Positions 1 through 6,915 of a stretch of DNA of 64,000 nucleotides are shown piece after piece (positions within the stretch are counted from its first letter, which is position 1; each line of letters starts with the position of its first letter). The position numbers and the translations under genes are program-made. The notes under the pieces were generated by a model. That model was not told where the DNA came from. It made no database searches and worked only from the letters and a program-made list of their open reading frames with translations. This stretch comes from DASRZM01 sp035686365 (GTDB lineage Bacteria > Pseudomonadota > Gammaproteobacteria > Xanthomonadales > Xanthomonadaceae): NCBI GenBank assembly GCA_035686365.1, contig DASRZM010000049.1:1-64000 (forward strand), given 5' to 3'.

Positions 1-12
1 TGACCCCTGCGC

Positions 13-510
13 CTAGTACGACCAGCCCATGCGCCGGTACAGCTTGGCCATCAGCCACAGCGGCCCGATCAGCAGGTAGGTCAGGTCGGTCAGGAACGAA
101 GGACGACGGCCTTCGATATGGTGGCCGATGAACTGGCCGATCCAGGCCAGCACGAATACCGCCACCGCGGTCCACAGCAGTGTGCGCGGGCCCAGTTCCC
201 GGTACAGGTGGTCGGTCAGGAATGCCAGCACGGCGAAGGCGACGAACACGCCCAGCGCCAGCTGGCGCGACAGCTTCAGGTAATAGAACAGCGCAGCGAC
301 CATGGCAGCGCCGGCCCAGAAGCCGGGGCGGCCCAGCCATGGCGGTACCGGGATCACCCACAGCGCCGCCACCAGCGTCCACACGATCGGCGGCACGCAG
401 ATCCAGTGGATCATCTGGTTGGTGGGATGGCGGTGATCCCCGCTGTAGTTGCCCAGCAGCCGGTCGAGCGGACGCCGCGCGTCCTGGTACGGATCCTGCG
501 CGGTGTTCAT
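13..510 (-). CDS. DUF962/Mpo1-like membrane protein
   Basis: 165-residue protein with a polar N-terminus containing an NHPTN-like stretch (HRHPTNQMIHW, about residues 26-36) and then several hydrophobic segments (about 36-55, 65-80, 84-98, 110-128), ending in a short basic tail. A histidine pair late in the protein (GHHIEG) plus the early HPTNQ motif match the DUF962 family, whose yeast member Mpo1 is an Fe-dependent dioxygenase in 2-hydroxy fatty acid breakdown. That enzymatic role is family knowledge and not proven for bacterial members. It lies 16 bp downstream of purC on the same strand and could be cotranscribed with it. It is probably an inner-membrane protein. Confidence 0.75.
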   Translation of the reverse strand: MNTAQDPYQDARRPLDRLLGNYSGDHRHPTNQMIHWICVPPIVWTLVAALWVIPVPPWLGRPGFWAGAAMVAALFYYLKLSRQLALGVFVAFAVLAFLTDHLYRELGPRTLLWTAVAVFVLAWIGQFIGHHIEGRRPSFLTDLTYLLIGPLWLMAKLYRRMGWSY

Positions 511-526
511 TGTCTGCCTCCTGGGT

Positions 527-1423
527 TCAGTCCGGGTCCGTGCCGGCCAGTCGCGCCAGCGCCTCCGCGTACCGAGCCGCGGTTCCGGCGATGACCGCCT
601 CGGGGAGCCCGGGTCCGGGCGCGGTCTTGTTCCAGTCGAGCGTTTCCAGGTAGTCGCGCACGTACTGCTTGTCGAAACTGGGTGGACTGATGCCGACCCG
701 GTACCCGTCCGCGGGCCAGAAGCGCGAGGAGTCCGGCGTGAGCATCTCGTCCATCACCCGCAAGGTACCGTCCGCGTCCAGGCCGAATTCGAGCTTGGTA
801 TCGGCGATGAGGATGCCGCGGCTGCGCGCATGGTCGCTGGCGTGATGGTAGATCTCCAGTGTCGCGGCGCGCACCTGCTCGGCCAGATCGGCACCGATCA
901 GTTGCACCACGCGGTCGAATCCGATGTTCTCGTCGTGCGCCCCGGCCGCTGCCTTGGTCGAGGGCGTGAACACCGGCTCGGGCAGTTGCTGGGCCTGCTG
1001 CAGCCCGGCCGGGAGCGCGATGCCGCAGAGTCTGCCGGTGGCCTGGTAGTCCTTCCACCCGGAGCCGGCCAGGTAGCCGCGTGCGATCGCCTCCAGCGGC
1101 AGCGGCGTGAGCCGCCGCGCCACGATGCTGCGATCGCGGTACAGCGCCAGGTCGACCGACGGCGGGATCACCGACTCCACCGCTATTTGGGTGAGGTGGT
1201 TGGGCACCAGCGCGGCGGTGCGTGCGAACCAGAAGTTCGACAGCCGGGTCAGGATCTCGCCCTTGCCGGGGATCGGGTCGGGCAGCACCACGTCGAAGGC
1301 GGACAGCCGGTCGGTGGCCACGATCAGCAGGCGATCGTCCGGCAGCTCGTAGACGTCGCGGACCTTGCCGCGATGTCGCAGCGACAGCCCGGGCAGTTGG
1401 GAGGAATGCAGGCAGGTGGCCAC
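527..1423 (-). CDS. purC: Phosphoribosylaminoimidazole-succinocarboxamide synthase
   Basis: SAICAR synthetase of de novo purine synthesis, joining CAIR and aspartate with ATP. The N-terminal part carries the substrate and nucleotide elements HRGKVRDVYEL and RLSAFDVVLPDPIPGKG. The middle carries PLEAIARGYLAGSGWKDY, and the C-terminal half has LIADTKLEFGLD and VMDEMLTPDSSRFW, all typical of the family. I place the start at the GTG at 1423, giving 298 residues, because the longer upstream open frame has no family-like sequence. No strong Shine-Dalgarno is visible, so the start is uncertain by some residues. Its upstream side is a 464-bp gene-free stretch filled largely by a 114-bp tandem repeat, shared with the divergent DnaJ-domain gene. 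Confidence 0.93.
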   Translation of the reverse strand: MATCLHSSQLPGLSLRHRGKVRDVYELPDDRLLIVATDRLSAFDVVLPDPIPGKGEILTRLSNFWFARTAALVPNHLTQIAVESVIPPSVDLALYRDRSIVARRLTPLPLEAIARGYLAGSGWKDYQATGRLCGIALPAGLQQAQQLPEPVFTPSTKAAAGAHDENIGFDRVVQLIGADLAEQVRAATLEIYHHASDHARSRGILIADTKLEFGLDADGTLRVMDEMLTPDSSRFWPADGYRVGISPPSFDKQYVRDYLETLDWNKTAPGPGLPEAVIAGTAARYAEALARLAGTDPD

Positions 1424-1547
1424 GGCGCGTCCGGCAAAGCGCGCATTGTACGCGCCCCCGCCTGGCCCTCGCAGGTCGAGCGCGCACCCGCTGCTAGAAT
1501 CGCCACCATGTCCCCCCATCCCTCCCCGAAGCCACCCAGCCCCCTTG

Positions 1548-1854
1548 AGTCAAGGGGGCGATCACCGGACGCGCAGCGGCCGGTGATGGGGGATGTGGGA
1601 GCATTACAGCGCGGGTTGAAGCCGGTGCCGCAGCAGCCCTGGCGGGCGCAACCCCTCACGAAGTCAAGGGGGCGATCACCGGGCGCGCAGCGGCCGGTGA
1701 TGGGGGATGTGGGAGCATTACAGCGCGTGTTGAAGCCGGTGCCGCCGCAGCCCTGGCAGGCGCAACCCCTCACGAAGTCAAGGGGGCGATCACCGGGCGC
1801 GCAGCGGCCGGTGATGGGGGATGTGGGAGCATTGCAGCGCGGGTCGAAGCCGGT
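1548..1854. repeat. 114-bp tandem repeat, about 2.7 copies
   Basis: The same block begins at 1548, 1662 and 1776, an exact 114-bp period, and the third copy fades near 1854. Copies differ at only a few positions. Each contains an inverted repeat, ATCACCGG ... CCGGTGAT, separated by about 11 bases. The first copy is preceded by a second palindrome, CCCCTTGA-G-TCAAGGGG, and the copies carry the related string CCCCTCACGAAGTCAAGGGG. The period is a multiple of three, so long frames stay open through it on both strands, but none resembles a protein. It occupies most of the gene-free stretch 1424-1887 between the divergent purC and DnaJ-domain genes. It looks like a tandemly amplified REP-type hairpin unit. 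Confidence 0.9.
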
Positions 1855-1887
1855 CCGGGTCGGGCTGCATCGCAAGCGCAAGCTGCC

Positions 1888-2280
1888 ATGATCTGGTACG
1901 GCAAAATCCTGGGTGCGATCGCCGGCTGGCTGTTGATGCGGCATCCGGCCGGAGCCATCCTGGGCGCGCTGATCGGCCACGCCTTCGACGCCGGCTGGCT
2001 GCTGCCGCGCCGCAAACCGCCCCGGGCATCGCCCGAACCGGAATCCGTTGCCGGCCCGGAACGGCCGGCGCGGCTCGCCGACGCCTATCGCACGCTGGGC
2101 GTGGAGCCCGACGCCACCGAGGCCGAACTCGACCGGGCCTACCGCAAGCTGATCGCGCAGTACCACCCCGACCGGCTCGCGGGCGCGGCCCCGGAACTGC
2201 GCGAGCTCGCCGATCACAGGGCGAGCGCCATCAACGCCGCCTACGACGCCATCCGCAATTCGCGCCGCTACGCGAGGTGA
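1888..2280 (+). CDS. Short membrane-anchored DnaJ-domain protein
   Basis: 130 residues. The N-terminus (about 5-30) is a glycine/alanine-rich hydrophobic segment, GAIAGWLLMRHPAGAILGAL, resembling the GxxxG-type transmembrane segment of DjlA. Residues 64-129 form a J domain with the diagnostic HPD at 93-95 within QYHPDRLAG. J domains stimulate the ATPase of Hsp70 (DnaK). The central TerB-like domain of full-length DjlA (about 270 residues) is absent, so this is a minimal membrane-anchored J protein. It ends 3 bp before rpe and is probably cotranscribed with it. The ATG at 1888 follows the 114-bp repeat array closely, leaving little room for an independent promoter outside the repeat. Confidence 0.85.
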   Translation: MIWYGKILGAIAGWLLMRHPAGAILGALIGHAFDAGWLLPRRKPPRASPEPESVAGPERPARLADAYRTLGVEPDATEAELDRAYRKLIAQYHPDRLAGAAPELRELADHRASAINAAYDAIRNSRRYAR

Positions 2281-2283
2281 TCC

Positions 2284-2952
2284 GTGTCCGAGTGCATCAT
2301 CGCTCCGTCCATCCTGTCGGCCGATTTCGCGCGTCTGGGCGAGGAGGTCGAGACGGTGCTGGCAGCCGGTGCCGACTGGGTGCACTTCGACGTCATGGAC
2401 AACCACTACGTGCCGAACCTGACCATCGGTCCACTGGTCTGCAGCGCGTTGCGGCGTCACGGCGTGACCGCGCCGATCGACGTGCACCTGATGGTCCGGC
2501 CGGTGGATCGCATCGTGCCGGACTTCGCCGCAGCGGGCGCCACGTACATCAGCTTCCATCCGGAGGCCAGCGAGCACGTGGATCGCACCATCGGCCTGAT
2601 CCGCGAGGCGGGCTGCCGCCCAGGCCTGGTGTTCAACCCGGCCACGCCGCTGTCGTGGCTGGAGCACACCCTCGACAAGCTCGACCTGGTGCTGATCATG
2701 TCGGTCAATCCGGGCTTCGGTGGCCAGAGCTTCATCCCGGAGGCGCTGCAGAAGCTGCGCCGTGCGCGCGCGATGATCGACGCATCCGGGCGCGAGGTGC
2801 GGCTGGAGGTCGACGGTGGCGTCAAGGCCGACAACATCGGCGAGATCGCGCGCGCCGGCGCCGATACCTTCGTGGCGGGCTCGGCGATCTTCGGCGCGCC
2901 TGACTATCGCGAGGTCATCTCCCGGATGCGGGCGGCCGTCGCCGCGGCCTGA
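2284..2952 (+). CDS. rpe: Ribulose-phosphate 3-epimerase
   Basis: 222-residue TIM-barrel enzyme interconverting ribulose 5-phosphate and xylulose 5-phosphate in the pentose phosphate pathway. The start is APSILSADFARLG. Metal ligands are visible at His34 and Asp36 (VHFDVMDNHYVPNL), His68 (DVHLM) and Asp177 (EVDGGV). The phosphate-binding segment MSVNPGFGGQSF is intact. Translation begins at a GTG 3 bp after the DnaJ-domain gene stop, implying translational coupling. rpe next to trpE is a conserved pairing in many proteobacteria; here the dedicated sortase module lies between them. Confidence 0.96.
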   Translation: MSECIIAPSILSADFARLGEEVETVLAAGADWVHFDVMDNHYVPNLTIGPLVCSALRRHGVTAPIDVHLMVRPVDRIVPDFAAAGATYISFHPEASEHVDRTIGLIREAGCRPGLVFNPATPLSWLEHTLDKLDLVLIMSVNPGFGGQSFIPEALQKLRRARAMIDASGREVRLEVDGGVKADNIGEIARAGADTFVAGSAIFGAPDYREVISRMRAAVAAA

Positions 2953-2999
2953 CGACTTCAGCGTCGCTGCCCGCTCCTACGAATTGCATGCGCAGCGAA

Positions 3000-3026
3000 G
3001 TGGGAGCGGCCCATGGCCGCGATCGG
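3000..3026. repeat. REP-type hairpin (GGGAGCGGCC family)
   Basis: GTGGGAGCGGCCCATGGCCG followed by CGATCGG, with the self-complementary core GCGGCCCATGGCCGC. The same unit recurs near 15859, 16128, 30657, 30922 and 48620, and inverted at 52499-52522. Here it sits between the convergent rpe and sortase genes, a usual place for REP elements. Confidence 0.85.
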
Positions 3027-3056
3027 GGTGCCCTGCGCACTTCGAGCGCACCGGGC

Positions 3057-3689
3057 TCAGGACGCGTCGGGGCCGTGCCGCTCCAGTGCCTGCGCGGTGA
3101 CCACGTAGCGCAGTGGGCCGCCCGCGGTGGGTGCATCGAAAGGCCAGCAGGTGACCAGCACCAGGTGGTCGGTACCCGCCTCCAGTGCGATGCCGGTGTC
3201 GCGGGCGTCGACAACCTGGCGCGAGACCACGCGATATTCGCGCACGGAACCCTGCGACTGCAGCGTGATGGTCTCGTCGCCGGCGAGGCTGCGCAGGAAT
3301 GCGAAGTGGGTGTCGCGATGCCCGCTGATCACGATCGTGCCGCGGTCGTTGCCCGGCGCGGCGCTGGCCTCGGCCCAGCCGGGGCCGAAGGCGAGCGTGC
3401 GCCCGGAGTCGCCGGCCAGCACGATCTGGTCGACGCCCAGCCGCGGGACCCGCAGGCGCGCGACCGGGTGCGTGTCCGCCCACGGCCAGGGCGCGATCGG
3501 GTCGCCGCGCACGAGCGTGTCGGCCCACGCCGAGCGCAACAGGATCTGCGCCAGGGTCGCCTTGGCGTGCAGCCACGCCGGTTCGGCAGCGACCAGCGCG
3601 GCGGCCAGCGCCAGCACCGCGGCCAGGGCGGCGCGCGCGCGGCGGGTCGATCCGCGCCGCGGTCGCGCCGGTCGGGTCGGGGCGTCCAT
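3057..3689 (-). CDS. Class GN-type (proteobacterial) sortase
   Basis: 210-residue transpeptidase of the sortase superfamily. A basic cytoplasmic N-terminus precedes one transmembrane segment (about 20-36). The catalytic domain keeps the triad: His124 in ISGHRDTHF, Cys181 in VTCWPF, Arg194 in PLRYVV. The TCWPF form and short length match the marine proteobacterial sortase family (TIGR03784), which occurs as a single dedicated enzyme with one target. Start: the ATG at 3689; longer in-frame starts would overlap the upstream small ORF. The vWA target gene upstream on the same strand (3984-5999) and the divergent kinase/regulator pair complete the module. Predicted job: cleave the target's C-terminal sorting signal in the inner membrane and transfer the protein to an unknown acceptor. 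The acceptor in Gram-negatives is not established. Confidence 0.9.
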   Translation of the reverse strand: MDAPTRPARPRRGSTRRARAALAAVLALAAALVAAEPAWLHAKATLAQILLRSAWADTLVRGDPIAPWPWADTHPVARLRVPRLGVDQIVLAGDSGRTLAFGPGWAEASAAPGNDRGTIVISGHRDTHFAFLRSLAGDETITLQSQGSVREYRVVSRQVVDARDTGIALEAGTDHLVLVTCWPFDAPTAGGPLRYVVTAQALERHGPDAS

Positions 3690-3742
3690 GCCCCATCGCG
3701 TCGTCCGTGTCCGGCGCCCGTCGGGACCGGCCGCAGACGGAG

Positions 3743-3946
3743 TCACAGCGGCTGCCAGTCCGGCGCGATCTCCGCGTCGCGACGGGGCGGGCGGCCTGCG
3801 GCGGCGGGCAGCGGCGGTGTGCACAGCCCGGGGCGGAAGCCCAGCCGCCGCAGCGTGCGCGCGCTCGGCAGCGTCGATCGGGACAGACGATAGAACTGGC
3901 CGCGACGCAGCGCGTCGAGTGCTTGGGTGTCGAGGGTCAGGACCAT
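3743..3946 (-). CDS. Candidate small protein between sortase target and sortase
   Basis: 67-residue open frame starting at the ATG at 3946. A GGAG lies 7 bases upstream (CCGGAGCGCGGCC-ATG), which is a good ribosome binding site for this genome. It begins 37 bp after the target-protein stop and ends 53 bp before the sortase start, so it fits the operon. Composition: hydrophilic N-terminal half with arginines (LDALRRGQFYRLSRS, RTLRRLGFRPG), one Cys, and a Pro/Arg-rich tail ending DAEIAPDWQPL. No signal peptide or membrane segment. I do not recognise a family. It may be a real accessory peptide of the sortase module or chance coding in GC-rich DNA. Confidence 0.4.
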   Translation of the reverse strand: MVLTLDTQALDALRRGQFYRLSRSTLPSARTLRRLGFRPGLCTPPLPAAAGRPPRRDAEIAPDWQPL

Positions 3947-3983
3947 GGCCGCGCTCCGGTTGTGATCGGGATCAGATTGGCGA

Positions 3984-5999
3984 TCAGGCGAACAGCGCCA
4001 CGCGCCGGCACTTGGCGATCGCCAGCGCCAGCAGCGCCAGCGCCAGCGCGCTGGCGAGCTTCGAACGCGTGCCCAGCCCGCCCTGTGCCAGTGCCAGCGC
4101 GTCGTGGGGCGTCGCGTTGGCGAACGTGGTGGAATCGAGCGCGGCATCGGCCGGCCGCACCGGCGTGCGGTCGACCGCGACCAGGCTGGTGTAGCGGCTG
4201 ACCAGGTGGTGGCGCAGCGCGGTGTCCAGCACCTGCGGGCGGACCTCGTCCTCCGGGACGCCTGCGTTGAGCGCGTCCTCGAGGGTGGCGATCTTCTCGC
4301 GTGCCCACAGCCGGCCGACGCCGTCGTCGTCGAAGCGGCGGCCGTCGAACTTCAACCGCGTGTTCCACGGCCCCTTTCCGGAGTTGCCCTGGGCGAACAG
4401 CTCGCCGTCCGGCAGCGGCAGGCGCGCGACCGCAAGCAGCGGCTCGCCGGCGTACAGGTCGGGCAGCAGCTCGGGGTAGGATTCGGCGCCCGGCGGCCAC
4501 AGCACCTCCAGGTCGCGCATCGCCGGGCGGTCGAGCTTGGCGAACAGCGACTGCATGCGCGCGTCGACCTCGCCCAGGTCGCGGATCACCGTCTCGCTGC
4601 CGCGCCCAAGCCGCGCCGATTCGCGCAGGAACCAGCCGTTGGGCGCGCTGCCGATGCCGACCGGGAACAGCCGCGCCTCGCCCAGCTGCGCGCGGATCTG
4701 CGCGAACAGCGCCTGCTCGTTGCCGATCGCGGCATCGGTGGCCAGCACCACCTGGCGCAGCAGCCCGGGGGCCGGATCACCGGCGAAGGCCAGCGACAGC
4801 GCCGGCCCCAGGTCGGTGCCGCCGTCGGCGACCAGCTGCGAGACGAAGTCGCGGGCCACGGCCAGGTGCCGCGCATCGGCCGGCACGCTGGACTCGAACA
4901 GTTTCTCGCTGCGGGAGTCGAAGCGGATCACGTTGAAGGCATCGCCGGGCGCCAGCCGGTCCAGCGCGTGCAGCAGCGCGGCCTTGGCCTGCGCGATCGA
5001 CACCCCGTGCATCGAGCCGGAGGTGTCGATGACCAGGATCAGCTCGCGCGGCAAAGGCTGCATGGGAAGCGTCGGCGGCACCAGCATCAGCAATGCGTAA
5101 TGCTCGCCGTCCACCTCCTGGGTGAACAGCGCGCTGCCGACCTCGGCGCTGGCGGCCGGCGTCCAGCTCAGGACGAAATCGCGATCGCTGTCGACCACCG
5201 TGTCGGCCAGCGCGACCCGGTAGCCGCCGGCCGCCGGGTCCACGTCGATGGCATGGGTGGGGCTTTCGACGGCGGCCACCGGCAGGCCCGGGTCGAGCGT
5301 GGCGAAGATCGCAACGGTGGGTTGCAGCGAGCGGTATCGTCCGTCGGCCAGGAAATGCGCGTCGCCTGCCACCGGCGCCTCGTCGCAGGGTGCAGTGCAC
5401 GGGCCCGGCGGCAGGTAGCGCGGCGTCAGCGTCAAGGGCAGGGTCACCGAGAAGCGGCCGTCGGCGTAGTCCACCCGCTGCCAGAAGCCGACGCTGACCT
5501 GCACCGCCTCGCCCGGCCCGATGTTGGCGACCCGGGTCCGGAACAGGTTGGGCCGGTTGTGCTCGACCAGCGCGCTGCGGTGACCTTCGGCGGCGGCGGC
5601 CGCGTACTCGATGCGCGCCAGTTCCTTTTCCCGGATCTCGCCCTCGAGCACGCGACCACCGGCTTCCACGCGCAACGCGTGCACGGCGCTGGTCTCGGGC
5701 AGTGGCAGCAGGTAGCGGCCCTCCAGCCAGGCGTCGGTGTCGTTGACGAACCGCTGGCGGACCTCGACTTCGGCGATCAGTCCGCTGATGCGGTAGTGAA
5801 CCTCGGTCTCGAGCACGGCGGCAGGCAGCCAGCCGCCGTCGGGCAGGGCAAGTACCAGGCCCTCGTCCGGCGCCGGCGCCGCACGGGCCTGCAGCAGGGT
5901 CGAGAGCCCCAGCAGCAGGGCCGCCAGCGCGGCCGCGCGCCGGCGCCGGGCCGGCCGCGGGACGAACATCCGGGGTTTGCGGGTCTGGCGCAGGCTCAT
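3984..5999 (-). CDS. Sortase target protein with VIT and vWA domains
   Basis: 671 residues. The start at 5999 is fixed by GGAGG 8 bases upstream. An Arg-rich n-region and hydrophobic core (about 20-38) form a signal peptide ending near QARAAP. Residues about 65-185 are a VIT domain (EVEVRQRFVNDTDAWLEGRY). The von Willebrand A domain follows, with an intact MIDAS start, Asp325-Thr-Ser-Gly-Ser in LVIDTSGSM. The C-terminus has a hydrophobic segment and basic stop-transfer (LALALLALAIAKCRR), the layout of a sortase substrate. The whole matches the marine proteobacterial sortase target family (TIGR03788). Oddity: I see no LPXTG-like Pro-x-Thr pentapeptide before the last membrane segment; the position reads ALAQGGLGTRS. 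Predicted location: envelope, outer leaflet of the inner membrane or beyond; function unknown, possibly metal-dependent adhesion. Confidence 0.9.
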   Translation of the reverse strand: MSLRQTRKPRMFVPRPARRRRAAALAALLLGLSTLLQARAAPAPDEGLVLALPDGGWLPAAVLETEVHYRISGLIAEVEVRQRFVNDTDAWLEGRYLLPLPETSAVHALRVEAGGRVLEGEIREKELARIEYAAAAAEGHRSALVEHNRPNLFRTRVANIGPGEAVQVSVGFWQRVDYADGRFSVTLPLTLTPRYLPPGPCTAPCDEAPVAGDAHFLADGRYRSLQPTVAIFATLDPGLPVAAVESPTHAIDVDPAAGGYRVALADTVVDSDRDFVLSWTPAASAEVGSALFTQEVDGEHYALLMLVPPTLPMQPLPRELILVIDTSGSMHGVSIAQAKAALLHALDRLAPGDAFNVIRFDSRSEKLFESSVPADARHLAVARDFVSQLVADGGTDLGPALSLAFAGDPAPGLLRQVVLATDAAIGNEQALFAQIRAQLGEARLFPVGIGSAPNGWFLRESARLGRGSETVIRDLGEVDARMQSLFAKLDRPAMRDLEVLWPPGAESYPELLPDLYAGEPLLAVARLPLPDGELFAQGNSGKGPWNTRLKFDGRRFDDDGVGRLWAREKIATLEDALNAGVPEDEVRPQVLDTALRHHLVSRYTSLVAVDRTPVRPADAALDSTTFANATPHDALALAQGGLGTRSKLASALALALLALAIAKCRRVALFA

Positions 6000-6195
6000 C
6001 GCGGCGTCCTCCGGGCGGCCGGGGAGGGTGTGCGGCCGTGGTGCCATTGGGCGCCGCCGATCTTGCGCAGCCGGGCCGCGGCGATGGCGCGGCCTCGGCA
6101 AGATGTGGCGAATCGATGGCGCCGAGCCGCTGCGTTGTCGCTGGAGCGCGCGCCCCGATATGCTGGCCGCACCGTCAGCCGTGCAGGAGCACCGC
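6000..6195. promoter_or_regulatory. Divergent intergenic region of the sortase module
   Basis: 196 bp separate the target-protein gene (minus) from the response regulator gene (plus), so both transcription units must start here or from overlapping promoters. Ribosome binding sites are clear on both sides: CCGGAGGACGCCGCG before the target start and CAGGAGCACCGC before the regulator start. I cannot assign -35/-10 boxes with confidence. By context this is the likely binding region of the regulator encoded at 6196. Confidence 0.5.
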
Positions 6196-6885
6196 ATGTC
6201 GCGCACCGTGGCCGTGGTCGAGGACGAGCCGGCGATCCGCGCCAACTACGTCGATGCGCTCAAGCGCTACGGATTCCGGGTCGAGGCCTACGGCTCGCGC
6301 GCCGACGCGCAGCGGGCCTTCGCCACGCGGCTGCCGGACCTGGTCGTGATCGACATCGGTCTGGGCGAAGAGCTGGAGGGCGGTTTCGAGCTGTGCCGCG
6401 ACCTGCGCGCGCGCTCGGCAACGCTGCCGATCCTGTTCCTGACCGCGCGCGACTCGGATTTCGACGTGATCTCGGGACTGCGGCTGGGCGCCGACGACTA
6501 CCTGACCAAGGACGTGAGCTTGGTGCAACTGACCGCACGGGTGCAGGCGCTGTTCCGCCGGCTCGATGCGGTGGCGCGCGAAAGCTCGCGCGAGACCGTG
6601 GTCGAACACGGCCTGCTCCGGATCGAGCTGGAGCGCATGCGCACCGCCTGGAACGGCGTGGAGGTACCGCTGACGGTGACCGAGTTCTGGATCGTGCACG
6701 CGCTGGCACGCCACCCGGGCCACGTGCGCAGCCGCGACGCGCTGATGCGCGATGCCCAGGTCGTGGTCGACGACGCCACCATCACCTCGCACGTCAAGCG
6801 CATCCGCAGGAAGTTTCTCGCCATCGATGCGCAGTTCGACGCGATCGAGACGATGCACGGTGCGGGGTATCGGTGGCGGCCCTGA
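6196..6885 (+). CDS. pdsR: Dedicated sortase system response regulator
   Basis: 229-residue OmpR-type regulator. The receiver domain has acidic pair Glu9-Asp10 (VVEDEP), phospho-acceptor Asp53 (VVIDIGLGEE) and the conserved Lys in DDYLTKDVSL. The C-terminal winged-helix domain (about 130-229) contains GVEVPLTVTEFWIVHALARH and ends in a canonical GAGYRW. Adjacent sortase, target and kinase genes identify it as the proteobacterial dedicated sortase system regulator (TIGR03787). The ATG at 6196 is preceded by CAGGAG. It is followed 30 bp later by its kinase. It probably controls the divergent sortase operon and perhaps itself. Confidence 0.92.
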   Translation: MSRTVAVVEDEPAIRANYVDALKRYGFRVEAYGSRADAQRAFATRLPDLVVIDIGLGEELEGGFELCRDLRARSATLPILFLTARDSDFDVISGLRLGADDYLTKDVSLVQLTARVQALFRRLDAVARESSRETVVEHGLLRIELERMRTAWNGVEVPLTVTEFWIVHALARHPGHVRSRDALMRDAQVVVDDATITSHVKRIRRKFLAIDAQFDAIETMHGAGYRWRP

Positions 6886-6915
6886 CCTCCGAGCCCTGAG
6901 CTCTGGACTCCGACC

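Noticed and set aside
1548..1854. Possible CRISPR array
   Set aside because: Repeats are 114 bp and contiguous without unique spacers, and no cas genes are present. The 9-mer and 7-mer arrays near 10514-10675 are also simple tandem repeats.
1324..2667. Long minus-strand frame through the 114-bp repeats and rpe, with repeated peptide blocks
   Set aside because: The repeat period is a multiple of three, so the frame stays open by construction. It overlaps purC, dnaJ-like and rpe genes and has no homology.
3690..3824. Longer sortase N-terminus starting at 3824
   Set aside because: It would overlap the candidate small ORF, adds only Arg/Pro-rich sequence, and a basic N-terminus plus membrane helix is complete from the ATG at 3689.
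4104..6899. 931-codon open frame on the plus strand opposite the sortase target
   Set aside because: Antisense shadow of the VIT/vWA gene, continuing out of frame into the regulator gene. No recognisable domain.
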